Source: an uncultured Acetatifactor sp. (GTDB lineage: Bacteria; Bacillota; Clostridia; Lachnospirales; Lachnospiraceae). Taken from it: 64,000 bases of DNA. This document shows positions 35,655 to 43,954 of this stretch, piece by piece. Below the pieces are notes generated by a model. It worked only from the letters and a program-made list of their open reading frames with translations, was not told where the DNA came from and ran no database searches. The stretch spans positions 16,432 through 80,431 of the forward strand of contig CAKRRS010000003.1 in assembly GCA_934394665.1 (NCBI GenBank). The letters are read 5' to 3'. The translations under genes were made by a program, and so were the position numbers. Each line of letters begins with the position of its first letter. Position 1 is the first letter of the stretch.

Positions 35655-36098
35655 TATTTTTTAACAAGGTCTACCTATCGGATACTGATCATCAGTATCG
35701 TCATGATGATCCTGTTCGTGGGATCCAATCTATATCTGAGCCGGATCAATTCCCAACAGCTGGAAGCTACCATGTATATGAACCAATACCGTCTGGGTTC
35801 CAAGACGCTGACCTCTGCCGTACAGTCTTATGCAGTCACCGAAGATAAGACCTATTACAACAACTATATGAAGGCATTACACGAGGACAAGAATTATGAC
35901 ATTGCCTGAAGAAGGTCTGCAGCAGGACGGTCTAACAATCAATGAATGGGATGAGTTAAATCATATCGCCAAGATTTCTGAGATCTTAAGAGCCTACCGA
36001 AGAATATGTCGATGGCTTGTACAGATCAAAGATTCCATGGTGAATATCCTTGCGGATAATGAAAGCCTGAATGATTCTGAAAAAGAAGCCTCAGGCTT
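35655..36098 (+). pseudogene. Broken methyl-accepting chemotaxis receptor gene, N-terminal remnant
   Basis: In one frame (to about 35909) a membrane segment IISIVMMILFVGSN is followed by the helical ligand-binding start LSRINSQQLEATMY and SYAVTEDKTYYNNYMKALHEDK; a frameshift near 35905 moves into GLTINEWDELNHIAKIS, which is how this receptor class continues. Then it degenerates; the HAMP and signalling domains are missing, as is a proper start. A +1 frame change and 3' loss make it a pseudogene. Identification rests on pattern memory of Clostridia receptors. Confidence 0.65.
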
Positions 36099-36100
36099 TT
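36064..36100 (+). terminator. Weak terminator-like hairpin
   Basis: AGCCTGA and TCAGGCT arms with a 20-base loop followed by TTTTGTTGTTTT on the plus strand, at the end of the receptor remnant. It faces the 3' end of the small minus-strand gene at 36115. Confidence 0.4.
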
Positions 36101-36114
36101 GTTGTTTTCCTATT

Positions 36115-36336
36115 CTATTGAAGTGCACTCAGATCAATTGAGTAAATATATTCTTCTATTTTCTCTTTTTCCAGAAATCCAATCATATAAATCGGCAGAT
36201 ATGTGATCTTATCCCTGCAGGTAATATTCTCGTTGCAGAATACCAATGCCTGTGGAATGGCATATCTTTCCTCTTTCAGTCTCCGATCACTGTTCAGAAA
36301 ATTCCGAATTTCCTGTCCTATCCGTCTTTCCAACAT
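36115..36336 (-). CDS. Small protein of unknown function
   Basis: 73 residues, acidic/basic mix without membrane segment or signal. The ribosome binding site AGAGGTGAAAGAGG directly before ATG is strong, which supports a real gene despite the length. Sequence features: N-terminal helix with paired Arg, then ITYLPIYMIGFLEKEKIEEYIY. No family recognised; it could also be a truncated larger protein. Confidence 0.6.
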   Translation of the reverse strand: MLERRIGQEIRNFLNSDRRLKEERYAIPQALVFCNENITCRDKITYLPIYMIGFLEKEKIEEYIYSIDLSALQ

Positions 36337-36534
36337 CCTCTTTCACCTCTCTACCCTTCACCTTTTGAAAGCATCTCTGATATCAGAGATGCCACATTTT
36401 CCACTTTTCCTCAATATTTTAGGTCATTTTTGTACACTTTTCCATCATCATAATTAGTCATGGTCTACTTTTCTTCTTTGTGATATGATGGAACAAGACA
36501 ATGTTCGACATTTTTCCACGAAAGAGGTGCCCTT

Positions 36535-37902
36535 ATGACGATATCCTGGTTATCCATGTTCTGGCTGTTTTTCTTCTATTCCTTTATCGGATGGTGTATT
36601 GAGGTATGTTCTGCTGCGGTGCAGCATCGGAAATTCGTCAACCGAGGATTCATAGCGGGTCCCCTGTGCCCGATCTATGGTTTCGGTGCCATGCTGTTCG
36701 AGATCTTCCTGCCGGAGCTGACGGAGTATCCATTCTTCCTATTCCTGGGCGGCTTTGTACTGTCCTCTCTTTTGGAATATTCCACGGGAATGTTTTTTGA
36801 AAAGGTCTATAAGAAAAAGCTGTGGGATTATTCCCGCTTCCGCTATAACATCGGCGGTTATATCTGCCTGCCGTTATCCCTGCTGTGGGGCGCCTTAAGT
36901 GTTGTGACCGTGATGTTTGCGGATCCGCTGCTGTGCGGGCTGTTTGACCGCATTCCGCATCTTCTCTCCGTAATACTTCTGTTAATCCTCGGAGGGCTGC
37001 TCCTGTTAGACACCATCGGTTCCGCCCTATCCACGATAAGCTTACAGCTGCAGGCGAAGCACCGTGCGGACTATGCATTAGAAAAGCAGACCGCACGGCT
37101 GGATCAGATCACCGAAGGATTAGGCGAGACTTCCCATTTCCTGGAAAATGCTCTGACCAGATATATGCAGAAACGTCTGCAGAAATCCTATCCTTCCATC
37201 AGTCTGGATGCCCTGGTAAAAGCAAGAGCTGAACGCAAAAAATCCACTATCTTTGCCGAGGGCTGCTGCTTTTATAAATTGTTTTCCCTCTTCTTCATCG
37301 GTGCCTTTTTAGGTGATATCACAGAGACGATCTTCTGCCGCATCACCGCAGGTGTCTGGATGAGCCGCAGCAGTGTCATCTACGGTCCATTCAGTATTGT
37401 CTGGGGTCTGGGCTGCGCCTTCCTAACACTGCTCCTTTATCGTTACCGTAATAAGAGTGATGGATCCATCTTCATAGCCGGAACCTTGCTCGGTGGTGCC
37501 TATGAGTACATCTGCAGCGTCTTCACGGAAATGGTCTTCGGTACGATTTTCTGGGACTACAGCGGATTTGCCTTTAACTTAGGCGGTCGTATCAACCTCT
37601 TGTACTGCTTCTTCTGGGGCATTGCGGCTGTGGTATGGCTGAAACTGATCTATCCGAAGCTTTCCGGCTGGATCGAAAAGATTCCGAAAAGGACCGGCAC
37701 AATTGTCTGCAATATTTTGATAGTATTTATGATTGTCAATATGCTGATCTCTGCGCTGGCGCTTGCCAGATATACGGAGCGCAACGATACTTTCTATTCC
37801 GTAGAGATCACAGAACTTAACGGATTGGAACAATTTTTAGATACGCATTATCCGGATGCCCGGATGGAACGGATTTATCCGAATGCAAAAATGGTGAACT
37901 GA
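36535..37902 (+). CDS. CmpB-type multi-pass membrane protein with internal duplication
   Basis: 455 residues with about ten membrane segments. The first half has FFYSFIGWCIEV, GPLCPIYGFGAM and LWDYSRFRYNIGGYICL, the hallmarks of the ABC_trans_CmpB (putative ABC transporter permease) family; the second half repeats this as SVIYGPFSIVWGLGCA and FWDYSGFAFNLGGRINL. Typical members carry one copy. The two halves are joined by a basic stretch (about 180-235) containing cytoplasmic helices. Despite the family name no ATPase is associated, and the function is unknown. GAGGTG before ATG. Confidence 0.85.
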   Translation: MTISWLSMFWLFFFYSFIGWCIEVCSAAVQHRKFVNRGFIAGPLCPIYGFGAMLFEIFLPELTEYPFFLFLGGFVLSSLLEYSTGMFFEKVYKKKLWDYSRFRYNIGGYICLPLSLLWGALSVVTVMFADPLLCGLFDRIPHLLSVILLLILGGLLLLDTIGSALSTISLQLQAKHRADYALEKQTARLDQITEGLGETSHFLENALTRYMQKRLQKSYPSISLDALVKARAERKKSTIFAEGCCFYKLFSLFFIGAFLGDITETIFCRITAGVWMSRSSVIYGPFSIVWGLGCAFLTLLLYRYRNKSDGSIFIAGTLLGGAYEYICSVFTEMVFGTIFWDYSGFAFNLGGRINLLYCFFWGIAAVVWLKLIYPKLSGWIEKIPKRTGTIVCNILIVFMIVNMLISALALARYTERNDTFYSVEITELNGLEQFLDTHYPDARMERIYPNAKMVN

Positions 37903-37935
37903 ATGATTTTGTAAAGATGGGAGACCACCGGACTT

Positions 37936-38598
37936 ATGCAGATCGATGACTTGACAGCAGGGTTATCCCTTAGCTTTTTGATCAATCTTAATACCGAACA
38001 GCTTCAATTTGAATCCAAAATTCTGGAAGTATATCCTCACAGGCACACTTTGCTGGCGCAGGGTGTGTTTACTGATAATAAAATTATCTCTTTCCGTGGA
38101 AAAGGCCTGATTGTAGATCTCATTGTCACATTTCCGGAGGATAAACCGCAGCTGTTCAAAAACGTGACCACCAATGTAGTAAAGCTTTCCGATGGAACAC
38201 TGTGCTATACTGTCTCCTCCATTGCCGGAAGCAAGACCTATAACCGACGACAAAGCTACCGATGCTATGTTGGCATTGAGACTGCCGTACAATGCGGTCT
38301 GAACCGTGCCGCCCACGATGCCATTATTAAGGATATCAGCTATAACGGTTTTTCCGTGGTCAGCAGGGAAGACTTAAAATTAGAGGTCAACCAGACGATC
38401 CATACGGTTCTGAATGACCACATGGACGAGACCGCTGAGAATTTCAATTTTCATCTCTATGGTCTCGTGGCACGGATACAGGAACTGGAAAACGGACTGT
38501 TCCTCTACGGTTGCCGCCTGAACAATCCGGTGCCGGGACTGGAACAGTATATTATAAAAAAGGAACGGGCTGTCCTGCGGAAACGCCAGCTGTCCTGA
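37936..38598 (+). CDS. PilZ-domain c-di-GMP-binding protein (YcgR-like)
   Basis: 220 residues. N-terminal YcgR-like beta domain (about 1-98), then a PilZ domain (about 100-215). Both c-di-GMP contact motifs are intact: RxxxR as RQSYR (105-109) and DxSxxG as DISYNG (133-138). It likely changes motility or surface behaviour when c-di-GMP rises. It lies 34 bases after the CmpB-type gene; a terminator follows. A diguanylate cyclase is found 3.5 kb away (33182..34462). Confidence 0.92.
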   Translation: MQIDDLTAGLSLSFLINLNTEQLQFESKILEVYPHRHTLLAQGVFTDNKIISFRGKGLIVDLIVTFPEDKPQLFKNVTTNVVKLSDGTLCYTVSSIAGSKTYNRRQSYRCYVGIETAVQCGLNRAAHDAIIKDISYNGFSVVSREDLKLEVNQTIHTVLNDHMDETAENFNFHLYGLVARIQELENGLFLYGCRLNNPVPGLEQYIIKKERAVLRKRQLS

Positions 38599-38657
38599 AT
38601 ATCCGCCACATACAGATTCTTGTGCAGGCACAAATCTGTACTTGGCTCATCGTACAC

Positions 38658-38698
38658 GAAAAAAAACCGCTGTCCCTCACGGGGCAACGGTTTTTTTA
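38658..38698. terminator. Bidirectional terminator between pilZ-type gene and hsp20
   Basis: AAAACCG-c-TGTCCC stem pairing with GGGGCA-a-CGGTTTT around a TCAC loop; A run upstream and seven-T run downstream, so it can stop transcription from both sides. Confidence 0.9.
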
Positions 38699-38707
38699 TT
38701 TAAAGGA

Positions 38708-39172
38708 TTATCCTTCGATTGCGATGTATTTATTGGTCTCTACCGCAGGCTTTGCCTCCTTCTTAGGCACATTCAGGGTCAGGATACCATGTTTGAACTC
38801 ACCCTTGATATCCTCCTGAGTCAGATTGTCGCCTACGTAGAAGCTACGCTGGCAGGCACCTGCATAACGCTCCTTGCGGATGTACTTGCCGGATTTCTTC
38901 TCCTGCTCATCCTCGTCCAGACCCTTGGCAGCCTCGATGGTCAGATAACCATCCTCCAGAGATACTTTGATCTCATCTTTCTTGAAGCCGGGCAGATCAA
39001 CGATCAGTTCATAACTGTCATCGGTCTCCTTGATATCGGTCTTCATTACGTTGTGTGCATGTCTGCCATACAGCTTCTTCTCTATCTGATTCTCTGCTCT
39101 GTTGTCAAAGAAAGGTACATCATCAAAAAAGTCATCAAATAAGTTCTCTCCAAAAATGCTAGGTAATAACAT
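38708..39172 (-). CDS. Hsp20 small heat-shock protein
   Basis: 154 residues. An ATP-independent holdase chaperone. The alpha-crystallin domain spans about 40-140 (YELIVDLPGFKKDEIKVSLEDG and the GILTLNVPK strand), with a short N-terminal region beginning MLLPSIFGENLFDDFFDD and a C-terminal tail lacking a clear IxI motif. AGGAGAG site before ATG. Promoter TTGACA-17-TATAGT lies far upstream (39338..39366), giving a long 5' untranslated region of about 155 bases; no CIRCE repeat is seen. Confidence 0.95.
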   Translation of the reverse strand: MLLPSIFGENLFDDFFDDVPFFDNRAENQIEKKLYGRHAHNVMKTDIKETDDSYELIVDLPGFKKDEIKVSLEDGYLTIEAAKGLDEDEQEKKSGKYIRKERYAGACQRSFYVGDNLTQEDIKGEFKHGILTLNVPKKEAKPAVETNKYIAIEG

Positions 39173-39337
39173 AAGTCATCTCTCCTTTTCTATTAAACAT
39201 ATGTCGGTGTCTTTCGATACCTCTTACCTTTTCCATCCTCTGGCAAACGCCATCGGATTTCCGAACCGGTACTGGATGACTGATCCCGATCTTCTTGTGA
39301 TCTCTTGATCTTTCTTCCTCTCCCTTGTTCTAGTTGT

Positions 39338-39366
39338 ACTATAACACTTAGATATAAGTATGTCAA
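39338..39366 (-). promoter_or_regulatory. Vegetative promoter of hsp20
   Basis: Minus strand TTGACA (39361..39366) and TATAGT (39338..39343), spacing 17 bases, nearly perfect sigma-A consensus. The start of transcription would be near 39331, about 155 bases before the ATG. Confidence 0.75.
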
Positions 39367-39405
39367 TTAAGGAAAAATTATATAATTATAAATTAAAAAT
39401 AAACA

Positions 39406-39447
39406 CGAAAAAAGACCGGAGCACTGCAATCCACAGTACTTCGGTCT
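39406..39447 (-). terminator. Terminator of the DUF4352-type lipoprotein gene
   Basis: AGACCG/CGGTCT stem extended by ACTG/CAGT inside, followed by a T run on the minus strand, 23 bases after the stop codon at 39470. Confidence 0.85.
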
Positions 39448-39469
39448 CTCATTCACATATCTGTCAGCT

Positions 39470-40045
39470 TTACTTATCCTTTGCAGTGAAGTATACGAAG
39501 AATACATCTCCCTCAGTATCATTGGAGAACTGCTCCAGATAGGAAATGGAATAATCCTTGGAATCCTCCGGCACTTCAAATACCAGCAGACCTGTTCTCT
39601 CTTCGTTTACAGACAGATCATACTCTTCCGGCAGCTGATCATCACTTACCGTATTGCCATAATAAGTAATCGGTGCATCGAAAGCATCGTCATTGTCATC
39701 GTCGCCCCACTGGATCTGGAAATCGGTATCATACATGGTAACGGTAGAACGGTCTGTATTCTTAATAGTCAATTCTGCTACTAACAGCTTATTGCCTTCG
39801 GACGGTGTATATCCTTCATATTCATTACAGGTATAAGCACTGTTTACGGTGTAATTGAAGAAATAAGTCTTCATTACATCTCCGATACGTCCCTCTGCAT
39901 AGCCGTCGTCATCTGCGGTTACCACATCGTTTCCGCCGTTTGCAGCAGCACTTGCAAGATTCTGTATCGCACTGTCCACAGGACCGCAGCCTGCCAGACC
40001 AAATGTCAACATTACAACCAACACAACACCAACTAATTTTTTCAT
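39470..40045 (-). CDS. DUF4352-like lipoprotein
   Basis: 191 residues. Signal peptide with lipobox LAGC (Cys20). The mature part is an immunoglobulin-like beta-sandwich of the telomeric-repeat-binding/DUF4352 type, recognised from GNKLLVAELTIKNTDRSTVTMYDTDFQIQWGDD and the closing GLLVFEVPEDSKDYSISYLE. Such domains are found in many Firmicutes surface lipoproteins without a known activity. GGGAG before ATG; monocistronic between a palindromic repeat upstream and a terminator downstream. Confidence 0.88.
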   Translation of the reverse strand: MKKLVGVVLVVMLTFGLAGCGPVDSAIQNLASAAANGGNDVVTADDDGYAEGRIGDVMKTYFFNYTVNSAYTCNEYEGYTPSEGNKLLVAELTIKNTDRSTVTMYDTDFQIQWGDDDNDDAFDAPITYYGNTVSDDQLPEEYDLSVNEERTGLLVFEVPEDSKDYSISYLEQFSNDTEGDVFFVYFTAKDK

Positions 40046-40068
40046 TTATTTTTCTCCCTCTCATCTGT

Positions 40069-40143
40069 ATTGCTATCCGAACTCCTGCATTACTGTGCCG
40101 GATATCCCGGCTACCCTCTTGCAATTGAAATTCTGAATAGTTA
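40069..40143. repeat. Intergenic palindromic repeat, copy C (inverted)
   Basis: Minus strand TAACTATTCAGA (40132..40143), seven bases, TTGCAA (40119..40124), then a GCCGG-GATAT-CCGGC inner hairpin. Same core and spacing as the copies at 23214 and 55150, but the closing outer arm is not conserved. Confidence 0.55.
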
Positions 40144-40234
40144 TCTCACGTACAATCGTTGCACGCGAGGTCAGTATAGCATACTAATCAGTGTATTACA
40201 ACGCTTTATTACGCTAATTTGTGAATGTAAGCGC

Positions 40235-40699
40235 TTACTCTCTGGTTAAACGGAGAATTACCTCTTTATGTTCAGGATATTTTTCCAACAATTCTTCCCG
40301 TCCAAACAATTCAAACTCCTCATATTTAAAACAGGGAGATACCATACATCCCACCAGACTGAATCCTTCCTCTTCCATGGCGGAACCGAAAATCATTCCC
40401 TTCGGTACCAGTATCTGGGGGACTTCACCCTTTTCCAGATTCAGCCCCAGCTTCGCCGCAGTAAGCTTGCCAGTCTCGTCGATCATATAGATGGTCAAGG
40501 CATTGCCGTCATGATAGTACCACACCTCATCGGATTTCAGGCGATGAAAATGAGATACCTCTCCCTTCGCCAGCATGAAATAGATACTGCTCCACAGGTT
40601 TCTCTCCTCTTTTTCCAGAAGACATTCCTTAAAATATCCTCCTTCCACGTGAGGTTCCATCTGTAAATGTTCGATATAGTAATCTGCTGAATGTTTCAT
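40235..40699 (-). CDS. Cupin-superfamily protein (DUF985)
   Basis: 154 residues, family length. Small beta-barrel protein; recognised by HVEGGYFKE, SIYFMLAKGEVSHFHRLKSDEVWYYHDG and GFSLVGCMVSPCFKYEEFELFGREEL. His residues in SHFHRL and Glu in DEVW are the probable metal or ligand site. Biochemical role not established for the family. GGAAGGA before ATG. Divergent from luxS. Confidence 0.92.
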   Translation of the reverse strand: MKHSADYYIEHLQMEPHVEGGYFKECLLEKEERNLWSSIYFMLAKGEVSHFHRLKSDEVWYYHDGNALTIYMIDETGKLTAAKLGLNLEKGEVPQILVPKGMIFGSAMEEEGFSLVGCMVSPCFKYEEFELFGREELLEKYPEHKEVILRLTRE

Positions 40700-40762
40700 C
40701 TATTAAGTCCTTCCTTTCCAAGTTCTTCGTCATTTTCTCCTGCCGAATGTCCTTGCAGGCTA

Positions 40763-40791
40763 TTTTCATTTCTACCAAATTAGTGTATACT
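40763..40791 (+). promoter_or_regulatory. Promoter of luxS
   Basis: TTTTCA (40763..40768) and TATACT (40786..40791) with 17-base spacing; start of transcription near 40798, about 50 bases before the luxS ATG. Confidence 0.5.
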
Positions 40792-40849
40792 ATGCAGAGA
40801 AAAAGCGCAATTACAAAACATTTGGGTGATTGTGCGGAATGGAGATATT

Positions 40850-41329
40850 ATGGAAAAAATAGCAAGCTTCACCATTGATCATATCAAACTGCAGCCCGGT
40901 GTCTATGTATCCCGTAAGGATCATATCGGTGCTGAAGTCATCACTACTTTTGATCTGCGTATGACCAGCCCCAATGAAGAGCCTGTGATGAATACCGCAG
41001 AAGTACACACCATCGAGCATCTGGGGGCAACTTTCCTGCGCAACCATCCGGAATATAAGGATAAAACCGTATACTTCGGTCCCATGGGATGCCGTACAGG
41101 CTTCTATCTGCTGTTAGCCGGCGATCTTACCTCTAAGGATATCGTTCCTCTGATGGTGGAAATGTTTGAATTTGTCCGCGACTACAAGGGCGAAGTTCCC
41201 GGTGCCTCTCCCAAAGACTGCGGTAACTATCTGGATATGAATCTGGGCATGGCCAACTATCTGGCAAAACGCTATCTGGATAACGTACTGTACAATATTG
41301 ATAACAGCCGCCTGGTATATCCCGAATAA
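40850..41329 (+). CDS. luxS: S-ribosylhomocysteine lyase
   Basis: 159 residues from ATG at 40850 with GGAG six bases upstream; the frame is open from 40826. Cleaves S-ribosylhomocysteine to homocysteine and the autoinducer-2 precursor DPD. The metal site HTIEH (His53, Glu56, His57) and the catalytic Cys81 in GPMGCRTGFY are intact. It works directly after MtnN, whose gene follows 170 bases downstream. Confidence 0.98.
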   Translation: MEKIASFTIDHIKLQPGVYVSRKDHIGAEVITTFDLRMTSPNEEPVMNTAEVHTIEHLGATFLRNHPEYKDKTVYFGPMGCRTGFYLLLAGDLTSKDIVPLMVEMFEFVRDYKGEVPGASPKDCGNYLDMNLGMANYLAKRYLDNVLYNIDNSRLVYPE

Positions 41330-41345
41330 AAGCCAGTGTCAAAAA

Positions 41346-41464
41346 GTCCAAGCCCACATGAGCATAAAAGCAGGCTGATGATCCCACGATATGCGGATGT
41401 TGAGTAGAATTGTGGGAGTACACAGCACGGAACAATCCGCAAGCATCAAAGTTTTGGGATGGAC
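41346..41464 (+). ncRNA. Candidate structured RNA with pseudoknot between luxS and mtnN
   Basis: Nested pairings read by eye: outer helix GTCC (41346..41349) with GGAC (41461..41464), continued by CCCA (41353..41356) with TGGG (41455..41458); inner TGATG (41376..41380) with CATCA (41444..41448); hairpin TCCCAC (41382..41387) with GTGGGA (41412..41417); and TGCGGAT (41392..41398) in that loop with ATCCGCA (41435..41441) outside it, a pseudoknot. All are Watson-Crick. Strand is assumed from the flanking genes; it could be a leader of mtnN or an independent RNA. Confidence 0.6.
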
Positions 41465-41499
41465 CCGACATCATATAATAATAAGATTAGGAGATACTC

Positions 41500-42198
41500 A
41501 TGAAAAAAATCGGAATCATCGGTGCCATGGAGCTGGAAGTGGAAACTTTGAAAGCTCACATGACCACCACGAATATCATTACCAAAGCAAACATGGAATT
41601 CCACGAAGGTACACTGAACGGTACTCCCGTTGTGATTGTCCGCTGCGGTGTCGGGAAGGTAAATGCTGCTCTCTGTGTACAGATTCTGGCAGACCTCTTT
41701 CAGATTACTGCCATCATCAATACCGGTGTCGCAGGCTCTTTAAATGCTGCTCTGGATATCGGAGACATCCTGATTTCCAAAGACGCTCTGCATCATGACG
41801 TGGATGCAACGATCTTCGGTTACAAGCCCGGGGAAGTACCTCAACTGGGCTGCCGGGAATTTATTGCTGACCGGCACCTCATTGATGTTGCTGTCAGCAC
41901 CTGTCTCGAAGTTAATTCGGACATTCACGTTCATACCGGACGCGTGGTCAGCGGTGACCAGTTCATCTCCAGCAAAGATGTCAAGGAACGGCTGATTCGG
42001 GAATTTCAGGGCGACTGCGCTGAAATGGAAGGTGCTTCCATTGCCCATGGTGCTTATCTGAACAACATTCCCTTTGTCATTATCCGTGCTATTTCCGACA
42101 AAGCAGATGACAGTGCCGAGATGGATTATCCCACCTTCGAGAAGGCGGCAGCACTGCATTCCGCTAAGTTGGTAGAGGCTATGATGCCGCAGATCTGA
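41500..42198 (+). CDS. mtnN: 5'-methylthioadenosine/S-adenosylhomocysteine nucleosidase
   Basis: 232 residues, family length. Hydrolyses methylthioadenosine and S-adenosylhomocysteine to adenine and the ribosyl thioethers, feeding LuxS. Motifs: IIGAMELEVE with the catalytic Glu near 13, NTGVAGSLN, SGDQFI, EMEGASIAH and the catalytic Asp in ISDKADD. AGGAG ahead of ATG. Same strand as luxS; the long spacer between them holds a structured element. Confidence 0.97.
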   Translation: MKKIGIIGAMELEVETLKAHMTTTNIITKANMEFHEGTLNGTPVVIVRCGVGKVNAALCVQILADLFQITAIINTGVAGSLNAALDIGDILISKDALHHDVDATIFGYKPGEVPQLGCREFIADRHLIDVAVSTCLEVNSDIHVHTGRVVSGDQFISSKDVKERLIREFQGDCAEMEGASIAHGAYLNNIPFVIIRAISDKADDSAEMDYPTFEKAAALHSAKLVEAMMPQI

Positions 42199-42304
42199 GA
42201 CAGATGACAGAGTATTACAGCATCCCCACTGCTGCCGTTGCAGATTCGTTGCAGAACGCAGCGGTTTGTAAATCAAGATTATGATGAAAGACAGGATCAT
42301 TTCC

Positions 42305-43339
42305 ATGAAAAAAGAAAAGAAATATATAGAATATATCTTAAAACAGGCAGAAGCCCTTCTTGCCATCGACAGTCCTTCCGGATTTACCGAGAAGGTAACC
42401 GACTATCTCTGCGAAGAATACAAACGCCTCGGCTACAAACCGGTTAAGACAAAAAAAGGCGGTGTCCTCGTAGAAATCGGCGGTAAGGGTAATGCTGTCC
42501 TGACCATGGCTCACGTAGACACCCTCGGCGGTATGGTTGCCGAGATCAAGAGCAACGGTCGCCTCCGCCTGACCAAAGTAGGCGGATTAAATGCCAACAA
42601 TATCGAGACAGAAAACTGCCGTGTATACACTCTGGACGGCAAAGTATATGATGGTACGGTACAGCTTACCGATGCATCCATTCATGTAAACGGTGATTAC
42701 CAGAAGTCCGAGCGTACCTTTGACTCTGTGGAAGTCCTGCTGGACGAAAAGGTTTCCACCAAGGAAGAAGTCAAGGCACTGGGAATCGAGAACGGATCCT
42801 TTGTCTGTATGGATCCCCGCACCCACATCACGGAATCCGGTTATATCAAGAGCCGTTTTCTGGATGACAAGCTCAGCACCGCTATTTTATTAGGTTTTGC
42901 AAAATATGTAAAAGAGGAAGATGTAAAGCTGGCCCGTAGGGTTTATCAGCATATTACCGTCTTTGAAGAAGTCGGTCACGGTGCCTGCGCTTCTGCACCG
43001 GAAGATGTGGAAGAATTGTTATCCGTAGATATGGGCTGTGTCGGCGAAGGCCTGGAATGCACAGACCGCCAGGTATCCATTTGCGTCAAGGACGGACACG
43101 GACCTTATCATTATGATGTCGTAAAAGGTCTCATTCAGGCCGCAAAGGACAATCACATCGACTATGCGGCGGATGTATACCCCTATTACGGTTCCGATGC
43201 CGATGCCGCTTTAAGCGCCGGTATCGACGCCAGACACGGACTCATCGGTCCCGGTGTCTACGCCTCCCACGGCTATGAGCGTTCCCATAAAGATGCCGTT
43301 GCCGCTACACTGGAACTGTTAAAGGCTTATCTCGCATAA
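42305..43339 (+). CDS. M42-family metallopeptidase (glutamyl aminopeptidase/endoglucanase-M type)
   Basis: About 344 residues; the frame is open from 42281, but the internal ATG at 42305 has AGGA eight bases before it. Cytoplasmic di-metal aminopeptidase. Metal-binding and catalytic motifs are AHVDTLGG, LDDKLS, FEEVGHGA, DMGCVGEG and SHGYERSH. The first half is interrupted by the usual beta-barrel dimerisation domain (about 70-165). Genes around it show no peptide-specific context; probably general peptide turnover. Confidence 0.92.
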   Translation: MKKEKKYIEYILKQAEALLAIDSPSGFTEKVTDYLCEEYKRLGYKPVKTKKGGVLVEIGGKGNAVLTMAHVDTLGGMVAEIKSNGRLRLTKVGGLNANNIETENCRVYTLDGKVYDGTVQLTDASIHVNGDYQKSERTFDSVEVLLDEKVSTKEEVKALGIENGSFVCMDPRTHITESGYIKSRFLDDKLSTAILLGFAKYVKEEDVKLARRVYQHITVFEEVGHGACASAPEDVEELLSVDMGCVGEGLECTDRQVSICVKDGHGPYHYDVVKGLIQAAKDNHIDYAADVYPYYGSDADAALSAGIDARHGLIGPGVYASHGYERSHKDAVAATLELLKAYLA

Positions 43340-43395
43340 TGTTATTTGTGATTCTTTCCTTTTCAAGTGAACAGGACATATCTTCTACGTAATAG

Positions 43396-43447
43396 AAAAG
43401 CAGTTCAGAATTTTACGGATTTTTCTCCGATTCTGAACTGCTTTTTA
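43396..43447. terminator. Bidirectional terminator between peptidase and GtrA-like genes
   Basis: AAAAGCAGTTCAGAAT pairs perfectly with ATTCTGAACTGCTTTT, flanked by A and T runs on the two sides; serves the two convergent genes. Confidence 0.9.
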
Positions 43448-43501
43448 TATAATGATATCCTTTTTATAATATCCGATGTAACTTTTGTCGCCTTACATCT
43501 G

Positions 43502-43954
43502 TTACTTCGTTTCTTCCGCTTCGCCGTCCTTTTTCTTATTAAACACGAACAGCTTACTGAACACATAATTGCCAATGATAACCAGTACAGCGGAAATAAA
43601 GGTTGCAACCAACAGGTTTACACCGATTGCAGTCAGCACCTGCATCACTACTACATCCAGTATCAAAGTAGATACTCTGGAAAGAACGAATTTCGGAGCC
43701 TCAGAAAGCATCGGCGCATTACTCTTAAATACGAACTTACGATTCGTGAAATAGGCAAAAATAACACCGGCTACCCAGTTAATAATACTCAGTACAATGT
43801 TCTGGAACGGTGTGGGATACATTGTATTATCAAACAACAGGAAATTTGCTAAAAACTTCGCTGCCCATGCTACGACTGTTGTCAGTCCGCCTACGATCAG
43901 GTACGCAATGATTTCTTCATATTTGATCCACAGTGCTTTTATCTTTTCTATCAT
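43502..43954 (-). CDS. GtrA-like membrane protein
   Basis: 150 residues from ATG at 43954 with GAGG five bases upstream; the frame continues 22 codons further without a site. Four membrane segments of the GtrA type: IIAYLIVGGLTTVVAWA, NIVLSIINWVAGVIFAYFTNRKFVF and LVATFISAVLVIIGNYVFSKLFVF are recognisable. The family helps move lipid-linked sugars or is linked to cell-wall glycosylation. No glycosyltransferase gene adjoins, so its partner is unknown. Confidence 0.9.
   Translation of the reverse strand: MIEKIKALWIKYEEIIAYLIVGGLTTVVAWAAKFLANFLLFDNTMYPTPFQNIVLSIINWVAGVIFAYFTNRKFVFKSNAPMLSEAPKFVLSRVSTLILDVVVMQVLTAIGVNLLVATFISAVLVIIGNYVFSKLFVFNKKKDGEAEETK

Noticed and set aside
41133-41474. 113-residue minus-strand frame across the luxS 3' end and the spacer
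   Set aside because: It covers luxS in antisense and the structured spacer; the apparent coding-like part is better explained by a conserved RNA than by a protein, and no ribosome binding site was seen.
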